From NCBI GenBank assembly GCA_029215795.1, contig JARDYH010000004.1, positions 35,902,001-35,966,000 on the forward strand: a DNA stretch of 64,000 nt. Direction: 5' to 3'. The notes under the pieces were generated by a model. That model had not been told where the DNA came from and made no database searches. It was given only the letters and a program-made list of their open reading frames with translations. Origin of the DNA: Anniella stebbinsi (lineage: Eukaryota > Chordata > Lepidosauria > Squamata > Anniellidae). The translations under genes and the position numbers were made by a program. Shown piece after piece: positions 1 to 11,480 of the stretch; the first letter of the stretch is position 1, and the number at the start of each line of letters is the position of its first letter.

Positions 1-957
1 TCCACCTCCCAAGTGACATCACTGCTGCAGACCAAATCACATCAGTCTGGCAGTTCTTAATAATGTTGTGTAAATGGTTAACATGGGATCCATTAGCAGT
101 TTGCAAAATTCAGAAGTCACCAGATGAGTTGGCTCCTGACTGTAAACCCTAATCAGAAATTGCTCTATATGTTCCTTGGGTATTCTGTTTGAAGCACAGA
201 TTTGTAGGAGTCCAATTCCAGTTTTGGAACTAGCCAGGGGAGAAGAGAAAAGCATGGAAAATGTTTCAGAGCGTGAACATTTTGAATTTGTATAAGAAAA
301 TTTATATATCTATATTTAACTGTGTGGGAGGGTACACGCGCGGACACACACCAGTATATTTTTTATAAGTCAATGGCTCCTGCTCAAATCTCCCTTCCTA
401 TTTGCTCCTATTTTAATTCTGATTTGCCCTCTTGCTACCTTATAGAATAGAATAGATTGGTCTTCCCAACCTGGTGCCCTTCAGATGTTTTGGACTACAA
501 CTCCTAGAATTCCTGGCCATTGGCCATGCTGATTGGGACTGATGTCCACAATATCTGGACGCATCAGGTTGAGGAAGGCTGGACTGGATATCAATCTGAT
601 GCTTGCAAATGACATCACTTGATGCAATCTTTCCTTTGAATGATGTGTTCTGAGCCCCGTCCTAGTTCCTTTTTCTCAAATTTATGAGTCAAGGGGAATT
701 TGATTTTGTGAATTTTAGTGGTTTACATCTTCAGAGTGCTTCAAAAAAATTTTTAAAATGCTATAGCGTGAATTTTATTGTGGAAATGTTTTGAGGTGAT
801 TTACCACATTTTTTAAAAGTAGGCCCTGTAGTGCTAGTCTGCTGCATAACTGTCAAAACAGAACTCTGATAACAAACATGGGCTGTTCATAAACTGAGGC
901 GGAGGGAAACAAACCTGCGTGCAGTTTTTTGAACATTTTATTCTTGATTCTCTAAAG
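1..957 (+). other. DLGAP4: DLGAP4 last intron (3' part)
   Basis: Non-coding sequence upstream of the last DLGAP4 exon. No open frame continues into the exon. It ends with a pyrimidine-rich stretch and the acceptor CTAAAG at 952-957. Apart from one fold-back repeat at 461-580 I see nothing recognisable. Confidence 0.75.
461..580. repeat. Fold-back repeat, family B (CAGCCTTCC ... GGAAGGCTG)
   Basis: A short imperfect palindrome. One arm contains CTTCCCAACCTGGTGCCCTT and then GGACTACAACTCC; the other ends ATCTGGAC, GCATCAGGTTGAGGAAGGC. It is the first of about 20 copies here of a roughly 80-140 bp family. Two other copies (17671-17932 and 25012-25094) have 8-bp flanking duplications, so I read the family as hAT-type MITEs. 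Confidence 0.7.
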
Positions 958-1176
958 GAAGAGAAGAGAGCACCCCCTCCTGTGCCAAAGAAGCCAGCCA
1001 AACCGAAATCCCAGCTAAACCGGGACAAGGCCTCTGACTCGGTGGATAAACAGCGCCAGGAAGCCCGCAAACGCCTCATGGCGGCCAAGCGTGCTGCCTC
1101 GGTCCGGCAGAACTCGGCCACCGAGAGTGCGGACAGCATTGAAATCTACGTTCCTGAGGCACAGACCCGTCTTTGA
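958..1176 (+). CDS. DLGAP4: DLG-associated protein 4 (SAPAP4), last coding exon, C-terminal 72 residues
   Basis: DLGAP4 is a postsynaptic-density scaffold that links the PSD-95 (DLG4) guanylate-kinase domain to SHANK. Only the end of the protein is here. The frame opens after the acceptor CTAAAG (952-957) with EEKRAPPPVPKKPAKPK, a proline-rich SH3-ligand-like stretch. It continues through a basic segment (RQEARKRLMAAKRAASVRQN) and ends ADSIEIYVPEAQTRL followed by TGA at 1174-1176. The terminal QTRL is the PDZ ligand for SHANK that is characteristic of SAPAP proteins. I chose DLGAP4 over its paralogues from linkage to MYL9 and TGIF2, its neighbours in other vertebrates, and from the wording of the tail. 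All upstream exons lie outside the window. The acceptor is a prediction; an alternative AG lies at 923-924 (GTGCAG). Confidence 0.9.
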   Translation, partial: EEKRAPPPVPKKPAKPKSQLNRDKASDSVDKQRQEARKRLMAAKRAASVRQNSATESADSIEIYVPEAQTRL

Positions 1177-2038
1177 GCAAGGGGAAGAGGAAGAAAACAC
1201 TCTTTTTCACATCACTAAAAAGGAGGAAAAAAAGGTTCACTAAATTTAGTGTGATTTATTTGGTCTAGAGACACAGAGCCAGCCTTACAAAGGGCTCCCC
1301 GTCTGGCTATCTCTCTGTCTCTCTTTTTTCCCCCTTGTTCCCTCTCTCTCTAGCTTTAAGTAATGAAGATTTTGAAAGAAACCACCCTTCCTGGTTCCGT
1401 CGTTCAGTTTTTCTCCCCCGTGCCCCCCTCACACTGGCTGTGGTGTGGCAGAACAGACTCTTGGAAACAGTCCTTTAGACTTGGAACTGCAACCTTTTTA
1501 CTGGCTCTATCTAAGGAGAATTATTAGCTTGTTTACATGAAACGGACAAAAATTGAAAAGAAAAAAAAAGCCTTGGGCACTTGCCATGCTGCGCTTTTTT
1601 TTCTCCTCACTGTATTCTTTCTGTCCTCCTCTCCACACACCGTCTTTCTCTTTCTCTCTCTCTACCCTTGTTGTACTCCTGCTTCTTGTTTTCTCCTGTT
1701 CTACAGTTCCTAACCTCTTTCTTTGTCCCCCTTTCTCTGCATGGCGTTGTTTACTGTGTTAGAAGTAAACTCTTCCACAGAGCTCCCGAAGAAAACACCT
1801 GTTCAGTGTGTACTGTTGTTGCACTCTGCTAGTGAGCAGCCTTTTTGTTTTATTATGTATTGTTTGTTTTTTTTCCTTTCTAGGTGGGTTGGGAGTGGGT
1901 GGCCAGGGCTGGGGTGGGGGAGGCAGCAGGGCTTTGGGGGTTCATCTGTCTCGTAGTTTAACGATGTAAAAGGAGGGCAAGATCTGTAGGGTGTAAACAG
2001 AGTAGTATGTTAATCACAGCCTGGAAGCAAACATGTGC

Positions 2039-2044
2039 AATAAA
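2039..2044 (+). terminator. DLGAP4: Proximal poly(A) signal AATAAA, DLGAP4
   Basis: A canonical hexamer in GTGCAATAAAGG, followed within 20 bases by the GU-rich GTGTTGT. It is placed to give a 3' UTR of about 0.9 kb. Confidence 0.45.
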
Positions 2045-2061
2045 GGAAGTGTTGTAGCCTG

Positions 2062-2083
2062 CACACACACACACACACACACC
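2062..2083. repeat. (CA)n microsatellite
   Basis: Eleven CA units in the DLGAP4 3' UTR, just after the proximal poly(A) signal. Confidence 0.95.
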
Positions 2084-4535
2084 CCAATGGTGCTGCGAAA
2101 GAAGGATTTCCCATTCAGAAACACATCAGGGTGGATTTGTGTGTTGCCCCACACATATTTCTGTTCTCTTTCCTCTAATTATCCCGTTGTAATAGTTTGT
2201 GTGTGGTTTATGTGTGCAAGGCTCGGTCTATAAGAAAGCAGCTGCTATGCGAGGGAGGGAGGGAACCTATAGCCAAGTGGTGTGTATTATTAGTCCATTC
2301 TGCAGTAGAGGGCAATGGCTTTTGTACTGAAACAGAGAGGAGGTGGCTGATGGAGGGTTGGCAGTTTGCTGGCCTGTCTGTATGTATGTGTACATATGCA
2401 CATATACACTTAGTAGGACCTGTATATTTCACACATACACACACATACCCATTCACACGTGCACGCATTCAGATGGTGTCTTCAAAAAGCACCTCAGTGA
2501 GGGTGGGTGTATGTATAGCATATATTTTTACATGTACTATAGCTAGATGTGTGTAAAAGTGTGTGCAAAAATATATACCCGGCATATTATTGGATTCCAT
2601 TCTCCCATCCTGCCCCGTTGTGTCCCATCTTCTTTGGGGGAGCAGTCATTAAATTTCACTTTGACCCTCCTCTCTCCCCTCCCTCATTTTGGCCTAATTC
2701 TGTGGAGCCAGGAGTCAAACAGCCTATTCCAAGTTTCTCCTTTGCCTACCATGCTGCGCACCCCCCCGCCCCCGCCCCAGTGTGCATTTCCCTCAAAGCT
2801 GTGCTCCCATGTACCAGTGTGGAGGAAGGTGGAAGCTATTCTGTGGATGGCTTCAGGTGGCCAAAATCCCAAAGGAATTTTATACTGGTGTGTTAGTAAT
2901 TTCAGGAGATGATAGAAAAATGCTACGACCTAATCATGTCAATGAATGCTGTTTATGATGTCTATGCATAGAGAGTCTCCACCTGCCCACCTAATGGGCA
3001 ACTTTGTAACCTGTGAAAGCCTGACCATATAGATTATGGCTTCAAATCAAGCTTGATTTATTCCCCTTTTCCCTCCTCTTCCCCCTCCCCAAATGTCTTT
3101 ACGATGATGGTAGAGGGTGCTTGACTGACTTTTGAACCAAATGGCTAACTTTCACAGTTCTTCATATTAAAAATTGAAACACTTGGAATGTGACTTGTTT
3201 TACTCACGTTTCCAAAGGCAGCAATCTCAGTAATTAGTTGGGTAGTTTCTTGATAAGCCCAGTTGCTGCTGAGTGTCTTTTAGCTTCCATATTTCCACTT
3301 AGTCAATGTGATTAAATCTGTGTAAATCCGGTTAAATTGGTTTCTGGATTGCAGCCTAGATGACCTATCACTTCCCTGCCTCAGTGCTGCTTCACACATT
3401 GTATAGTGGCAAACGAGTGTTTGCCTCCATGTGTATTCACAGAGTCCCTACTCTCTGGCATGTATACCTACATGATACATATACTTACCACAATGATCCT
3501 TTTACATCTTAGGTGTAATTTACAGTGTTCTGTGTGTACAACTCAAAGGTGTGTGGAGTGGCTTCAGTCAGCCTGTTACAATAAGAACAGTTAAGGGTAC
3601 TGTGAAGGAAGTTGGGTCACGAGTACAAAGAGATCTCTCCTCAGAGTGCCTCCAGCTATGCTAATCATAGCAGGTGTGGGCTGCCATATCAGGATGGAGG
3701 AGTGAGATCAAAGCAAAAGCAGTTGGCTAGTTTTAAAAGCAACCGGGCAGCAATAAAACTTCACCACAATGTATAGCTCTGAGCTTTTCCCCTTCTTAAA
3801 AAATGTGATATACTTGGATGTAACTGCAGGACAGCACTGAAAGCTGCTTATCTGGATGTCACTTGCATGAAATGACATAGTGGCCTAAATATGGTGTCCA
3901 TATTCCAGTGGCTGGAATTCCATTGGATCAGGGCTACTCTCAATTGCCTTTTGCTTTGGTATACACTTCCCCGCTCTACAGGGAAGTTCTTCACAGGGTC
4001 CAAGAAACATCTTCCATGTACAAATTAGTTTTACTTAATAGGGTCACAAGGTAGCAAATGACCTACCTCTTGTTGCAGAATCCACAGTTCACCATCATTC
4101 CTATCCCCTCCATAACGCAAACCTTGTATCCAGAGATGAAACAATTGCCTTCCAGACACCCAAATCTCTTCAGTCTCTGTAAGGGACATGAACAAGGTGG
4201 CCCAGTAGGTACATAAAATGTCTTTCTTAAAAAAAAAATTAAAAAAAAATCTCCAAAGGGCTGTGAACCTACTAAACATATTTTGTGCCTGTGGGTCCTG
4301 AATGTTATGGATGCATTCAGTGGAGTTTAAAAACTTCTGCATGGGTGTAATAGAGATAACAGTCAACTTCCCTCTATCTGAATCAGTTGGAGTTTGCCCT
4401 GATGAGGGTGTTTGTTTCTTTTTTAAAAAATATTTTTCAGATATCCTTAAAACTGGTCAAGTCTAATTTCCCCCCGTGCAATTGCAAGGCAAAAAAGGAA
4501 TAGCAGCAAAGCTAGGAAGAATCATTGTGACTCAG

Positions 4536-4606
4536 GGCACAATCCTATGCATGTTTTGACAGAAAAAAAATCCTGGAAGTTGTAGGACTTTTGCTTTCTG
4601 TCTAAA
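4536..4606. repeat. Degenerate family C fold-back remnant
   Basis: CACAATCCTATGCATG followed by a GTTGTAGGAC-type segment and TTTGCTTTCTGTC resembles the left half of the palindrome at 58194-58313. It is decayed and lies inside the DLGAP4 3' UTR. Confidence 0.45.
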
Positions 4607-5255
4607 CACACATACGGCTACATCCTTAATTACTTCATCCCCTGTAGCAAACGTACTGGGGGGAAATTATGACGTTTGTGTTCTTTTGCCTGCCTATCTT
4701 ATTCAGTTACAGTTATCCTGGGTTCAATATTTTTCAAGTGACAATCTAAAGACATCCATCCCTGAAGTGGCTCTGAAAGGCCCCCAGTTTGCTCCATGGA
4801 TGTTTCTGTAGTTTTGTTTGTCTATTAAACAACCATGAAGAAGGAAAAGCAATATTTCCCCTTCCCTCAGTGATTTAGCCTACTTCTATTATGGCAAGAA
4901 AAAAAGAACTGTTTTAGGCCCATGATTGTTAACTTCGTGACAATATTTTACAAAGGAAAATGAAAGCCTTGTACCTAGACCCCACGGCCCAACATTTTGT
5001 AATGTGAATCTTGCTGCCATTGTAAACTATAGTAAAACAAACAAATGGTGCCTCTTTGGTGCCCTTACACCTCTTGTCTCTTACAGTTTGTGATCTTTAC
5101 TCTATGAACTTCAGTTTCTAGGACAGGCAACGAGATACAAATGTAAAGTGGGGGGTGGGATGGGGAAATCACGTTTCTAAAACAACCAAGAGTTTTAGTT
5201 AGATTAGGAAATTGAATTTTTTGTCACCCATGAGGGCATGACCAAATCGGTCATT

Positions 5256-5266
5256 AATAAAATAAA
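5256..5266 (+). terminator. DLGAP4: Distal poly(A) signals, overlapping [16 protein letters not shown]4
   Basis: Two overlapping AATAAA hexamers, followed by an A-rich run and a GU-rich TGTCTGTTGT about 60 bases on. I take this as the main end of the gene. Confidence 0.6.
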
Positions 5267-5925
5267 ATATATTAAAAAAAAAACAAAGCGAACTTTGTCA
5301 GAGCATTTTATAAACTCATGTCTGTTGTAATACATGATAACCTAGCAAGATGTGACTTATTTTTCCTTGAATGAGAGTCCAAGATTCACACCCACAACCT
5401 CCTGGGACCCAATCAGATGTTCATACTCTTAATTTCGTAATCATTTTAGTGGCTGAATGTTACACTTCCAATGAGACCTGTGGTCGATGTAGATCTTTTA
5501 TATTTTGGTTATTGTCTCTGGATATTGTTCATTCATAAACAATGACGAGATGGCTTGTCGCTCAACTTAGACTTGTACTCTCATCAGGATGCATACAAAA
5601 GGCATGGTCCAGCCAAGAACGTTGTGGAAATTCTTCCATTCCTTTCCAGTTTAGTGCTAAATCAAACACAGGATAACAAATACTTTGGATTTGCTGTGGA
5701 GGGGTGTGCTGCTCCCCAACACCATTTTCTGTCAGGTGAGCCTTTAATTATTTGAAATTTTGTTTTTACAAGTCTTAAGAGTATATCTTTTTTCATGCCT
5801 GTTTGTAGAACATTCTGGCTTTGATTGTTCAGCCAGACTGTTGAGTGAGGGTGGATACAAGGAGCACGTGACTCCCTTACTACAACAGCTTCAGTGGTCT
5901 GTTGGGTTGGATGTTATTTTAATTA

Positions 5926-6060
5926 TTTTATGGTTGCATTTTTAATTGTTTTAATGTATTTGATTATTGTTTTAAGGTTTTTGGTTTTTATTATTGTTAG
6001 CCTCCTTGAGCACCATTTCCTTGATGGAAAAGTGGGATTTAAATCAGGTAAATAAATTGT
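5926..6060 (+). repeat. LINE/SINE 3' tail
   Basis: An AT-rich run (TTTTAATTGTTTTAATGTATTTG type) followed by GAGCACCATTTCCTTGATGG and an AAAGTGGGATTTAAATCAGGTAAATAAATT ending. This is the layout of reptile LINE tails of the 'CCTTGAG...GGAAAGGCGGGATATAAAT' kind. The family is not resolved. Confidence 0.55.
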
Positions 6061-6310
6061 TATGATATTCCACTGTTGGGCTCTCCATCTCCCAAAGCTC
6101 CCATTCATTCTGAGACCACTGTCTATACCAGGGAGAAACTATTGCTGCCTAAATGTAGCAACTATTTTGTCTGGGGTTTTCCCCTTTGTTTGGGAGAGGT
6201 GGGAGAGTTACAACACCCACTTTTCTCAGGTTCATGTTTGACCTAGGAAAACTGGAAGAGAGCACTGTGGTTAAATGGGCAAATCAACATGGGGCCTATA
6301 GCTCTCTAGT

Positions 6311-6402
6311 TGTTGGGACTACAACTCCCATCAGCCCTAACCATTGGCTATGCTGGCTGGGGCTGATGAAAATTGTAGTCCAAACAGCTGGAGGACCATA
6401 GT
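6311..6402. repeat. Fold-back repeat, family B
   Basis: Centred on GGGACTACAACTCCCATCAG and its inverted partner GGGGCTGATGAAAATTGTAGTCC. It lacks most of the outer CAGCCTTCC arms. Confidence 0.65.
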
Positions 6403-7119
6403 TTCTCCCGTGCTGTAGATGAGCCTGCACTGGGCTCATTCTGGTTTCTGGAAAAATTCATTCTTTGCCACCTATGGGAATTGTCGTATCTGTGGAAAGG
6501 TGGTGGGGCCTAGTAAATTTTCAACCTGTCTTTTGTCAATGTTGCTTTTGGAGGAAGCTCTAGAGCAAAGGTAAGGGGAATCTTTGCTGTTCCTGGCCTA
6601 CTACTTCCCTAAACCTACAGCAAACAGTTGGGTGACCAGTGCAGCCAGTATTCCGTTCTGAGCTATGTTGAGTTGCACTTCATCAGAATGCAGGACAGCG
6701 CCTTCTCTGTGGCCATGCCTTAGCTGCAAGATTCCCTGCCTAGAAAGCCTGGCTTGTCCTTTCTTCCCTTGATAGTTTTTCACCCCCTCCTGAAGATCTT
6801 TTCATTCTGACAGGGCTTGTCAAGCTACTGATTGCTTTGATGCTACCTGGAATTCTTTGCAAATGTTTTGTCTCCTGTCCTGGTCTTAACCATTTTGAGT
6901 GTGTGTATTGCAGATTTTAACTTGGGAGTTGAGGCCTGCACATGAAAGGGGGGGGAAATCAGAATGTATTGACATTTCTGCTTACCATAATCACAGGAAA
7001 TTCCAGTGGGTTATTTTATTTCATTGTAACTGATTCAAGCTTTAATCTCATATTCAAGATCCCGCCCCTCATACACACACATTATCTCTCACTAGTTATC
7101 GTGTATTTTTAAAAAAAAC

Positions 7120-7125
7120 TTTATT
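7120..7125 (-). terminator. TGIF2: Distal poly(A) signal AATAAA, TGIF2
   Basis: On the - strand the hexamer is followed within about 60 bases by the GU-rich AATGTGTGTGTATGAGG, a textbook downstream element. This supports a cleavage site near 7100. Confidence 0.6.
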
Positions 7126-7591
7126 GATTAAAAAATTCCAAAAGTTATGTACAGTAGTTTTTTGCTCCATAAACATCAGGCAAAAGAATATTCTCTCTCT
7201 TTTTTAAATTTCCCGTCCCATCTAAAACAAAGTCTCCACATCATTAGGACAAATAAGATACAGCAGTGTAGCCCCTGCACCAGCAAGAGCAGTGCATTGT
7301 GGGAACTGGCACGTTTTTAATTCCTTTGCTATGTACAGTTCCAGATCTGCTTTGACTCCTCCTGCAGTGCTAGAAAAGGAGTTTTTTCTCTTCTTTATTT
7401 ATTGGAGGCATGATTCTAATCACACTGGCCCTAATTCAACTAAGGGCAGTTCTGTCTGTCTCACTGAAGTTAAGGGGGCTTAACAGAAATCAATTGAAGT
7501 GGGGCTTCAGCAGGACATGGGCCGCTATTGCTCCTTGGAAGTGGCCAACCAATTTCAGAGGCACACACTGAAATAATACATAGTCCTAAAA

Positions 7592-7729
7592 CAGCCTTCC
7601 CCGACCTGCTGCCCTCCAGGTGTTGTGGACTTCAACTCCCATCAGCCCCAGCCAGTATGGCCAATAGTTAGGAATCCTGGGAATTGTAGTCCCACCACAT
7701 CTGGAAGGCATCAGGTTGGGGAAGGCTAT
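7592..7729. repeat. Fold-back repeat, family B, well preserved
   Basis: A nearly full-length copy: CAGCCTTCCCCGACCTGCTG, then GACTTCAACTCCCATCAGCC, and the inverted half ending GGCATCAGGTTGGGGAAGGCT. The flanking octamers are only a weak match. Confidence 0.75.
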
Positions 7730-8300
7730 TCTAGACAATGGGAACGCAGCAAGATAAAATCTTGCTCCCACATGCCACGAAACAGAGGTGTGCATTTCAA
7801 ACTTAAGTTTGAGGAAAGCACAGACAGAGCCGCAGAGGCACCGTCCAGAAACCAATGAAGATGGAAACAAGTGGGAGGCGTACAAACCAACTGAACGGAA
7901 ATAATCAAATTCACCCACAAAAACATTAAACAACTGAAAAAGCTTCAGATGCTTCAAGGCAGCTCTGTGGGATTTTAGTCAGAGAAATAAACACCATTTG
8001 GTGATTACTTTTAAGGCTTTGGATTGATTCGTCCAAACAGCAGCTCTCTAGGCACAGTTCACTACCTCCCCATATGGCATCAATTAAGACTCGAGAGCAT
8101 CAATGGCAGGGAAATTGGACCATGATGTGTCCAGCAGCAATCTTAGCCCCAAGTCCATATTTTGCTGGGAGGGGGAAGGAGAGAAGGCACTCGCAGCCTT
8201 TGATTGAACAAACAAAAACGTCCTGCCTTTCTGGTCCCAGTCCCGCAACACACTCGCTGCTCGCTGTCCTCATGAAGCCTCCCATTAAATCAATACCAGG

Positions 8301-8306
8301 TTTATT
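8301..8306 (-). terminator. TGIF2: Proximal poly(A) signal AATAAA, TGIF2
   Basis: The hexamer in CTAAATAAACC on the - strand. The downstream sequence is only moderately GU-rich, so this is weaker than the distal site. Confidence 0.35.
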
Positions 8307-10198
8307 TAGCCTGGTTCAAAAAGGAAAAGGAAAAAAAATCTGAAAAAGTTGCATTCTGCTGGGCTTTCTCTTTACTATTCATGCAACATAATAATTAGGC
8401 TAACACCCTCTAAAATTAGTGTTTCTCAAGATAGATATATAGGTGTATATAATAGATCACTATTTAACTTACATTTACAGTGAAACAGCACTATTCAGAA
8501 AACAGGCGGATGTTCATATCACCCAGGGTATTCCATGTATTGCAAGCTCCTGGTCTCGGGACAAAAGGGGGTGTAACTCAGTGACAGATGCACGTCCTAA
8601 CTGATCAACATGCAACCGCCCCAGCCCACCCCCACCTAAATCCAAGGCATATATACCCTTTCTCTAATATGGGACACTGGACTATTGCTGGGTTCAACAT
8701 TCTATTAAGGCTGCAGATACATGGGACACGTCAAATCACACAGTCGAGGCAATATTAGGGTCACGTGTAGCTGTAGTCTACAGAAGAGTTGCAATTCACC
8801 ATGGAAGACCTACTCTGTTGGACTTCCCTTCCTGGCCACGAGAGGGCACCCTTGCTCCATCAACAAAGGAGTAACTACATTCAGCATGATGAAAGCAAGG
8901 GTGCCAAAAAACAAACAAAAAACATTTAAGTCTGGGATGCGTTTTTGTATAGGTAGTTTTGTCAGCACATCCTCAAAGACACCTTAAGATTTCCAGAGGC
9001 GGCCAGAGAGTTACAGTTCACGATCAAACGACTATTTTTTTTTAAAGGGGGCTGTTCTAAAGCAACTTCACAGTCAAGAATCTTGTTTTGTTTCTTATTA
9101 CTCCCCAAATGCCCTCTACTGATTTTGGTTAGCATCCTGCCAGAGTCATCCTCTCCCTGTTCTGTGATTATGGTTGTTCAAGAGAAATGCCAGGAAAGAG
9201 GAGGCAGAAGAATGGGTGGCATCGCCAAACCCAAGTCAAGTTCTGCCAGCACCTAAAACAATAGTGATAAAAAGAGCTCCACAGCACCATAGATTTTTGT
9301 TCCTTTTTTTACTGGCACAAGTATTCTGCAGGGTGGTGGTGGTTGAATGTTCTCCCCCGCCGCCGCCGCCCTCACCACCACAATTGAAAGAAGATTGCCA
9401 CCAACACTAACATTTCCAGTTAAATCTGTCAGTCAAAGGGGACTCTCACCAGGTGTGATGAAAGGACCAGCCCACTCATCACACCTTATAGAATGAGTAC
9501 TTTAAGAAATGCTACAGGAAAAACAACCAAACAAACATTTAAAACAACAACCAAAACCTCTCCCATCAAGAAGTACTAGGGGAGGAGGGATCACACATTT
9601 TTGTGGGGGGGGGGGGGGGTTACCAGAAAAGAAAGAGAAGGTACTTGTTTTTGATCAACTTTGTCCATTACATATCAGACCATTTTCCTGTTCTCTTCCA
9701 TAATGTCAGCAGGTTTTGAAAATTGGGGTGGGGGGAGAGAGAGGATCCTGTGCACAAGTCCTCCACAGTAACAACAACAAAAATAGTCACAGTAATAAAA
9801 AAAAAAAGTCAGCCAGTAACCATATTCTCCGAGAGCAAATCAGCCTTCTGTCTCTCTCTCCCTCGGCCCATTTGAGGGCAGTTTGTGCCCAATCCAAACA
9901 CACGCACATACACACACCCTGGGCAGACCGTGTCCACCACGTGGCTGAAAGAAGGGGGATGCCAGCGGGGTCCAAAGGGGGATGCTAACCAAAAGAGGGG
10001 GGGTGCCCTCCTTAGAGGGGAGGGTGGGGGAGCACGGTTGGAGGAAAGTCAGGCAGCTCACTTCCAAGGTGAGCCAGGCTGCTGGTTGAGAAGGGAGCCG
10101 TGTCACAGCATTAACATCTGGTCGGGAGGCCAACAAGAAAACTAACCCTGGGAGGAAGGAAAGGAGAGGCTCCAAGAGGAGCTAGAGGAAGCAGCAGG

Positions 10199-10801
10199 CT
10201 ACTTGGCTTTTCTGGAGAGGGCCACACCGGGGGGCTCTCTCTGCAGCGACAGAGGCAGCTGCCCGCTCAGCCGCTGTGAGTCAAGCTCAGCGGCCCTTTG
10301 GAGAGCCACTTCCACCAAGAGCTGGAAGCTGCTAAAGTCCTCGCCAAAGAGCTCTGGAGGGGTGGGCGGCGGTGTGTTGAAAAGTCCGCTGGTGGGACTG
10401 GCCGCCTCTGCCCTGGACAGGAGAGCCAGGGTGCTGCCTGTCGTACTCAGCTGCGGCTGCTTGGGGTGAAGCTCCAGCTCCACCCGCTGGAAGGCCGGAC
10501 GGCTCTCCGGCTCGCTCGTCATTACAGTTACGTTTCCAGCTAGCGGCCGTGTGGCGTGGCAGATCATAGGGGGGCATACGGACATGGACAGCACCTTGGA
10601 GGTGGTGGCAGCAGCAGCCGTGGCGGCAGCAGCAGGGGGCACCATCAAGAGTCTGGAGTTTGCAGCCGCTCCACGGGGCAGTGCCACGTCGCCGGCTCTG
10701 GCGCCTCGGCGAGAAATGGTGTACTGGTTGGGGTCCTTCCCATCCTTTAGCAGTATGTCAGGTAGGAGCCGGCGCCTGGCGTTGATGAACCAGTTACAGA
10801 T
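10199..10801 (-). CDS. TGIF2: TGIF2 homeobox protein, last coding exon (residues 69-268)
   Basis: TGIF2 is a nuclear TALE-homeodomain repressor. It binds TGT-type sites and SMADs and recruits HDACs to dampen TGF-beta and retinoid responses. This exon begins after the acceptor CTCCCCCAG with [11 protein letters not shown] (residues 69-79), the DNA-recognition helix of the homeodomain. The phase-0 intron just before this helix is the family's usual position. After the homeodomain come an alanine-rich stretch (about 125-133), [11 protein letters not shown] (208-218; TP sites that are phosphorylated in the family) and the conserved C-terminal block [20 protein letters not shown] (222-241). The stop is TAG at 10199-10201. 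Joined to 28831-29034 the protein is 268 residues, about 30 longer than human TGIF2 (237, from memory). The extra length is mainly the Ala/Thr tract and the linker. The frame is intact. Confidence 0.93.
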   Translation of the reverse strand: MCNWFINARRRLLPDILLKDGKDPNQYTISRRGARAGDVALPRGAAANSRLLMVPPAAAATAAAATTSKVLSMSVCPPMICHATRPLAGNVTVMTSEPESRPAFQRVELELHPKQPQLSTTGSTLALLSRAEAASPTSGLFNTPPPTPPELFGEDFSSFQLLVEVALQRAAELDSQRLSGQLPLSLQREPPGVALSRKAK

Positions 10802-10910
10802 CTGGGGGAGAAACACACACAAGGGACTTGGTTACATACATCTCAACAAGCAACAAAAGTGTGTTGCATGCAGCAGCTAAAACACGGGCCACAGGCCAGA
10901 GAGCAAGGGT

Positions 10911-11033
10911 GGGCAGAAAGTAGATCTCCCAGATATTTTGGGCATCCCCTCCCAGCATTCTTGACCTTTGGCCATGCTGTTAGGGGCTTCTGGGAGTTGA
11001 AGTCTTAAACATCTGTCAACCTACTGCCCAGCC
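10911..11033. repeat. Fold-back repeat, family B (divergent)
   Basis: GTAGATCTCCCAGATATTTT, CCCAGCATTC, GGCCATGCTG, TTCTGGGAGTTGAAGTC and ACATCTGTCAACC keep the family B order, with lost ends. Confidence 0.6.
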
Positions 11034-11104
11034 CTAGGGAGCAAAGTTTAAATCAAAATCCAGCTGTGGGGGGAGAGGAAGGCGCCTTAGAGAAGGTCAC
11101 CATT

Positions 11105-11200
11105 TCACACACTCAGTTTCTTGTATGTAAAATGGGAGACAAAATCACCAGCTGCACAGAGAAGTCGCATTAAATAAGGACAGCATTTGGCACACTAAAA
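11105..11200 (+). repeat. MIR-like SINE core
   Basis: ACTCAGTTTC, TGTAAAATGGGAGA, CATTAAATAAGGA and CATTTGGCACAC follow the order of the MIR consensus (CTCAGTTTCC - TGTAAAATGGG - GATTAAATGAG - GTGCCTGGCAC). The copy is old and decayed. Confidence 0.5.
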
Positions 11201-11334
11201 GTTGAAGAGTAAGGTTTTAAAAAAGGGGGGTGAAAAGAGCAGAAGAAGAAAAAAGCAGAGTTCTCAATAGCTATTTATTACCAATAGTTATTATTATCCC
11301 AAAACTCTTCTCTAAAGAGCTTTGTTGAAACATA

Positions 11335-11480
11335 AATGGTACTTTCTTCTCCCAGTTTTAGCCTCACAACAACCCTCTGAGGTAGGTTAAGGTGAGAGAT
11401 AGTGACTGGCTTCAAGCCACACTGGGAATTTGAACTCCTTGCTCCTAAGGAGAAAATGCACATTACATCTGTTTCCTTAG
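11335..11480 (-). repeat. tRNA-headed SINE, antisense (Sauria/MIR-like)
   Basis: CCTCACAACAACCCTCTGAG, GTAGGTTAAGGTGAGAG, AGTGACTGGCTTCAAG and GGGAATTTGAACTCC are the reverse complement of the usual 'GAATC..CACTGGGTGACCTTGGGCCAGTCACT..CCTCACAGGGTTGTTGTGAGG' SINE body. Confidence 0.6.

Larger units (their letters stand above)
1177..5280 (+). other. DLGAP4: DLGAP4 3' untranslated region
   Basis: About 4.1 kb of mostly unique sequence follows the stop codon without a credible open frame. It holds T-rich and AT-rich stretches typical of long neuronal 3' UTRs and few repeats (a CA tract and one weak family C remnant). Two canonical AATAAA signals, near 2039 and 5256, suggest short and long forms. 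The end is inferred from the distal signal. Confidence 0.65.
5281..7095. other. Convergent intergenic region DLGAP4 - TGIF2
   Basis: About 1.8 kb between the two 3' ends with no coding signal. It contains a LINE/SINE 3' tail (5926-6060) and a family B copy (6311-6402). If the TGIF2-MYL9 block is inverted relative to mammals, the left breakpoint must lie here. Confidence 0.6.
7100..10198 (-). other. TGIF2: TGIF2 3' untranslated region (predicted)
   Basis: On the - strand this runs from the TGIF2 stop codon to a good poly(A) signal at 7120-7125. A second AATAAA at 8301-8306 would give a 1.9 kb form. It is mostly unique sequence with a few low-complexity tracts: a CCG tract at 9357-9371, a G run at 9605-9619 and an A run near 9799. 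One family B MITE sits at 7592-7729, so the long form would carry a transposon-derived hairpin. Confidence 0.5.

Noticed and set aside
2062..2083. CRISPR or other regular array (also TTG/AAT tract at 53295)
   Set aside because: Simple microsatellites with no spacers; the window is nuclear vertebrate DNA.
9601..10880. Open frames opposite TGIF2 exon 3
   Set aside because: Shadows of the real coding strand or of low-complexity 3' UTR sequence.
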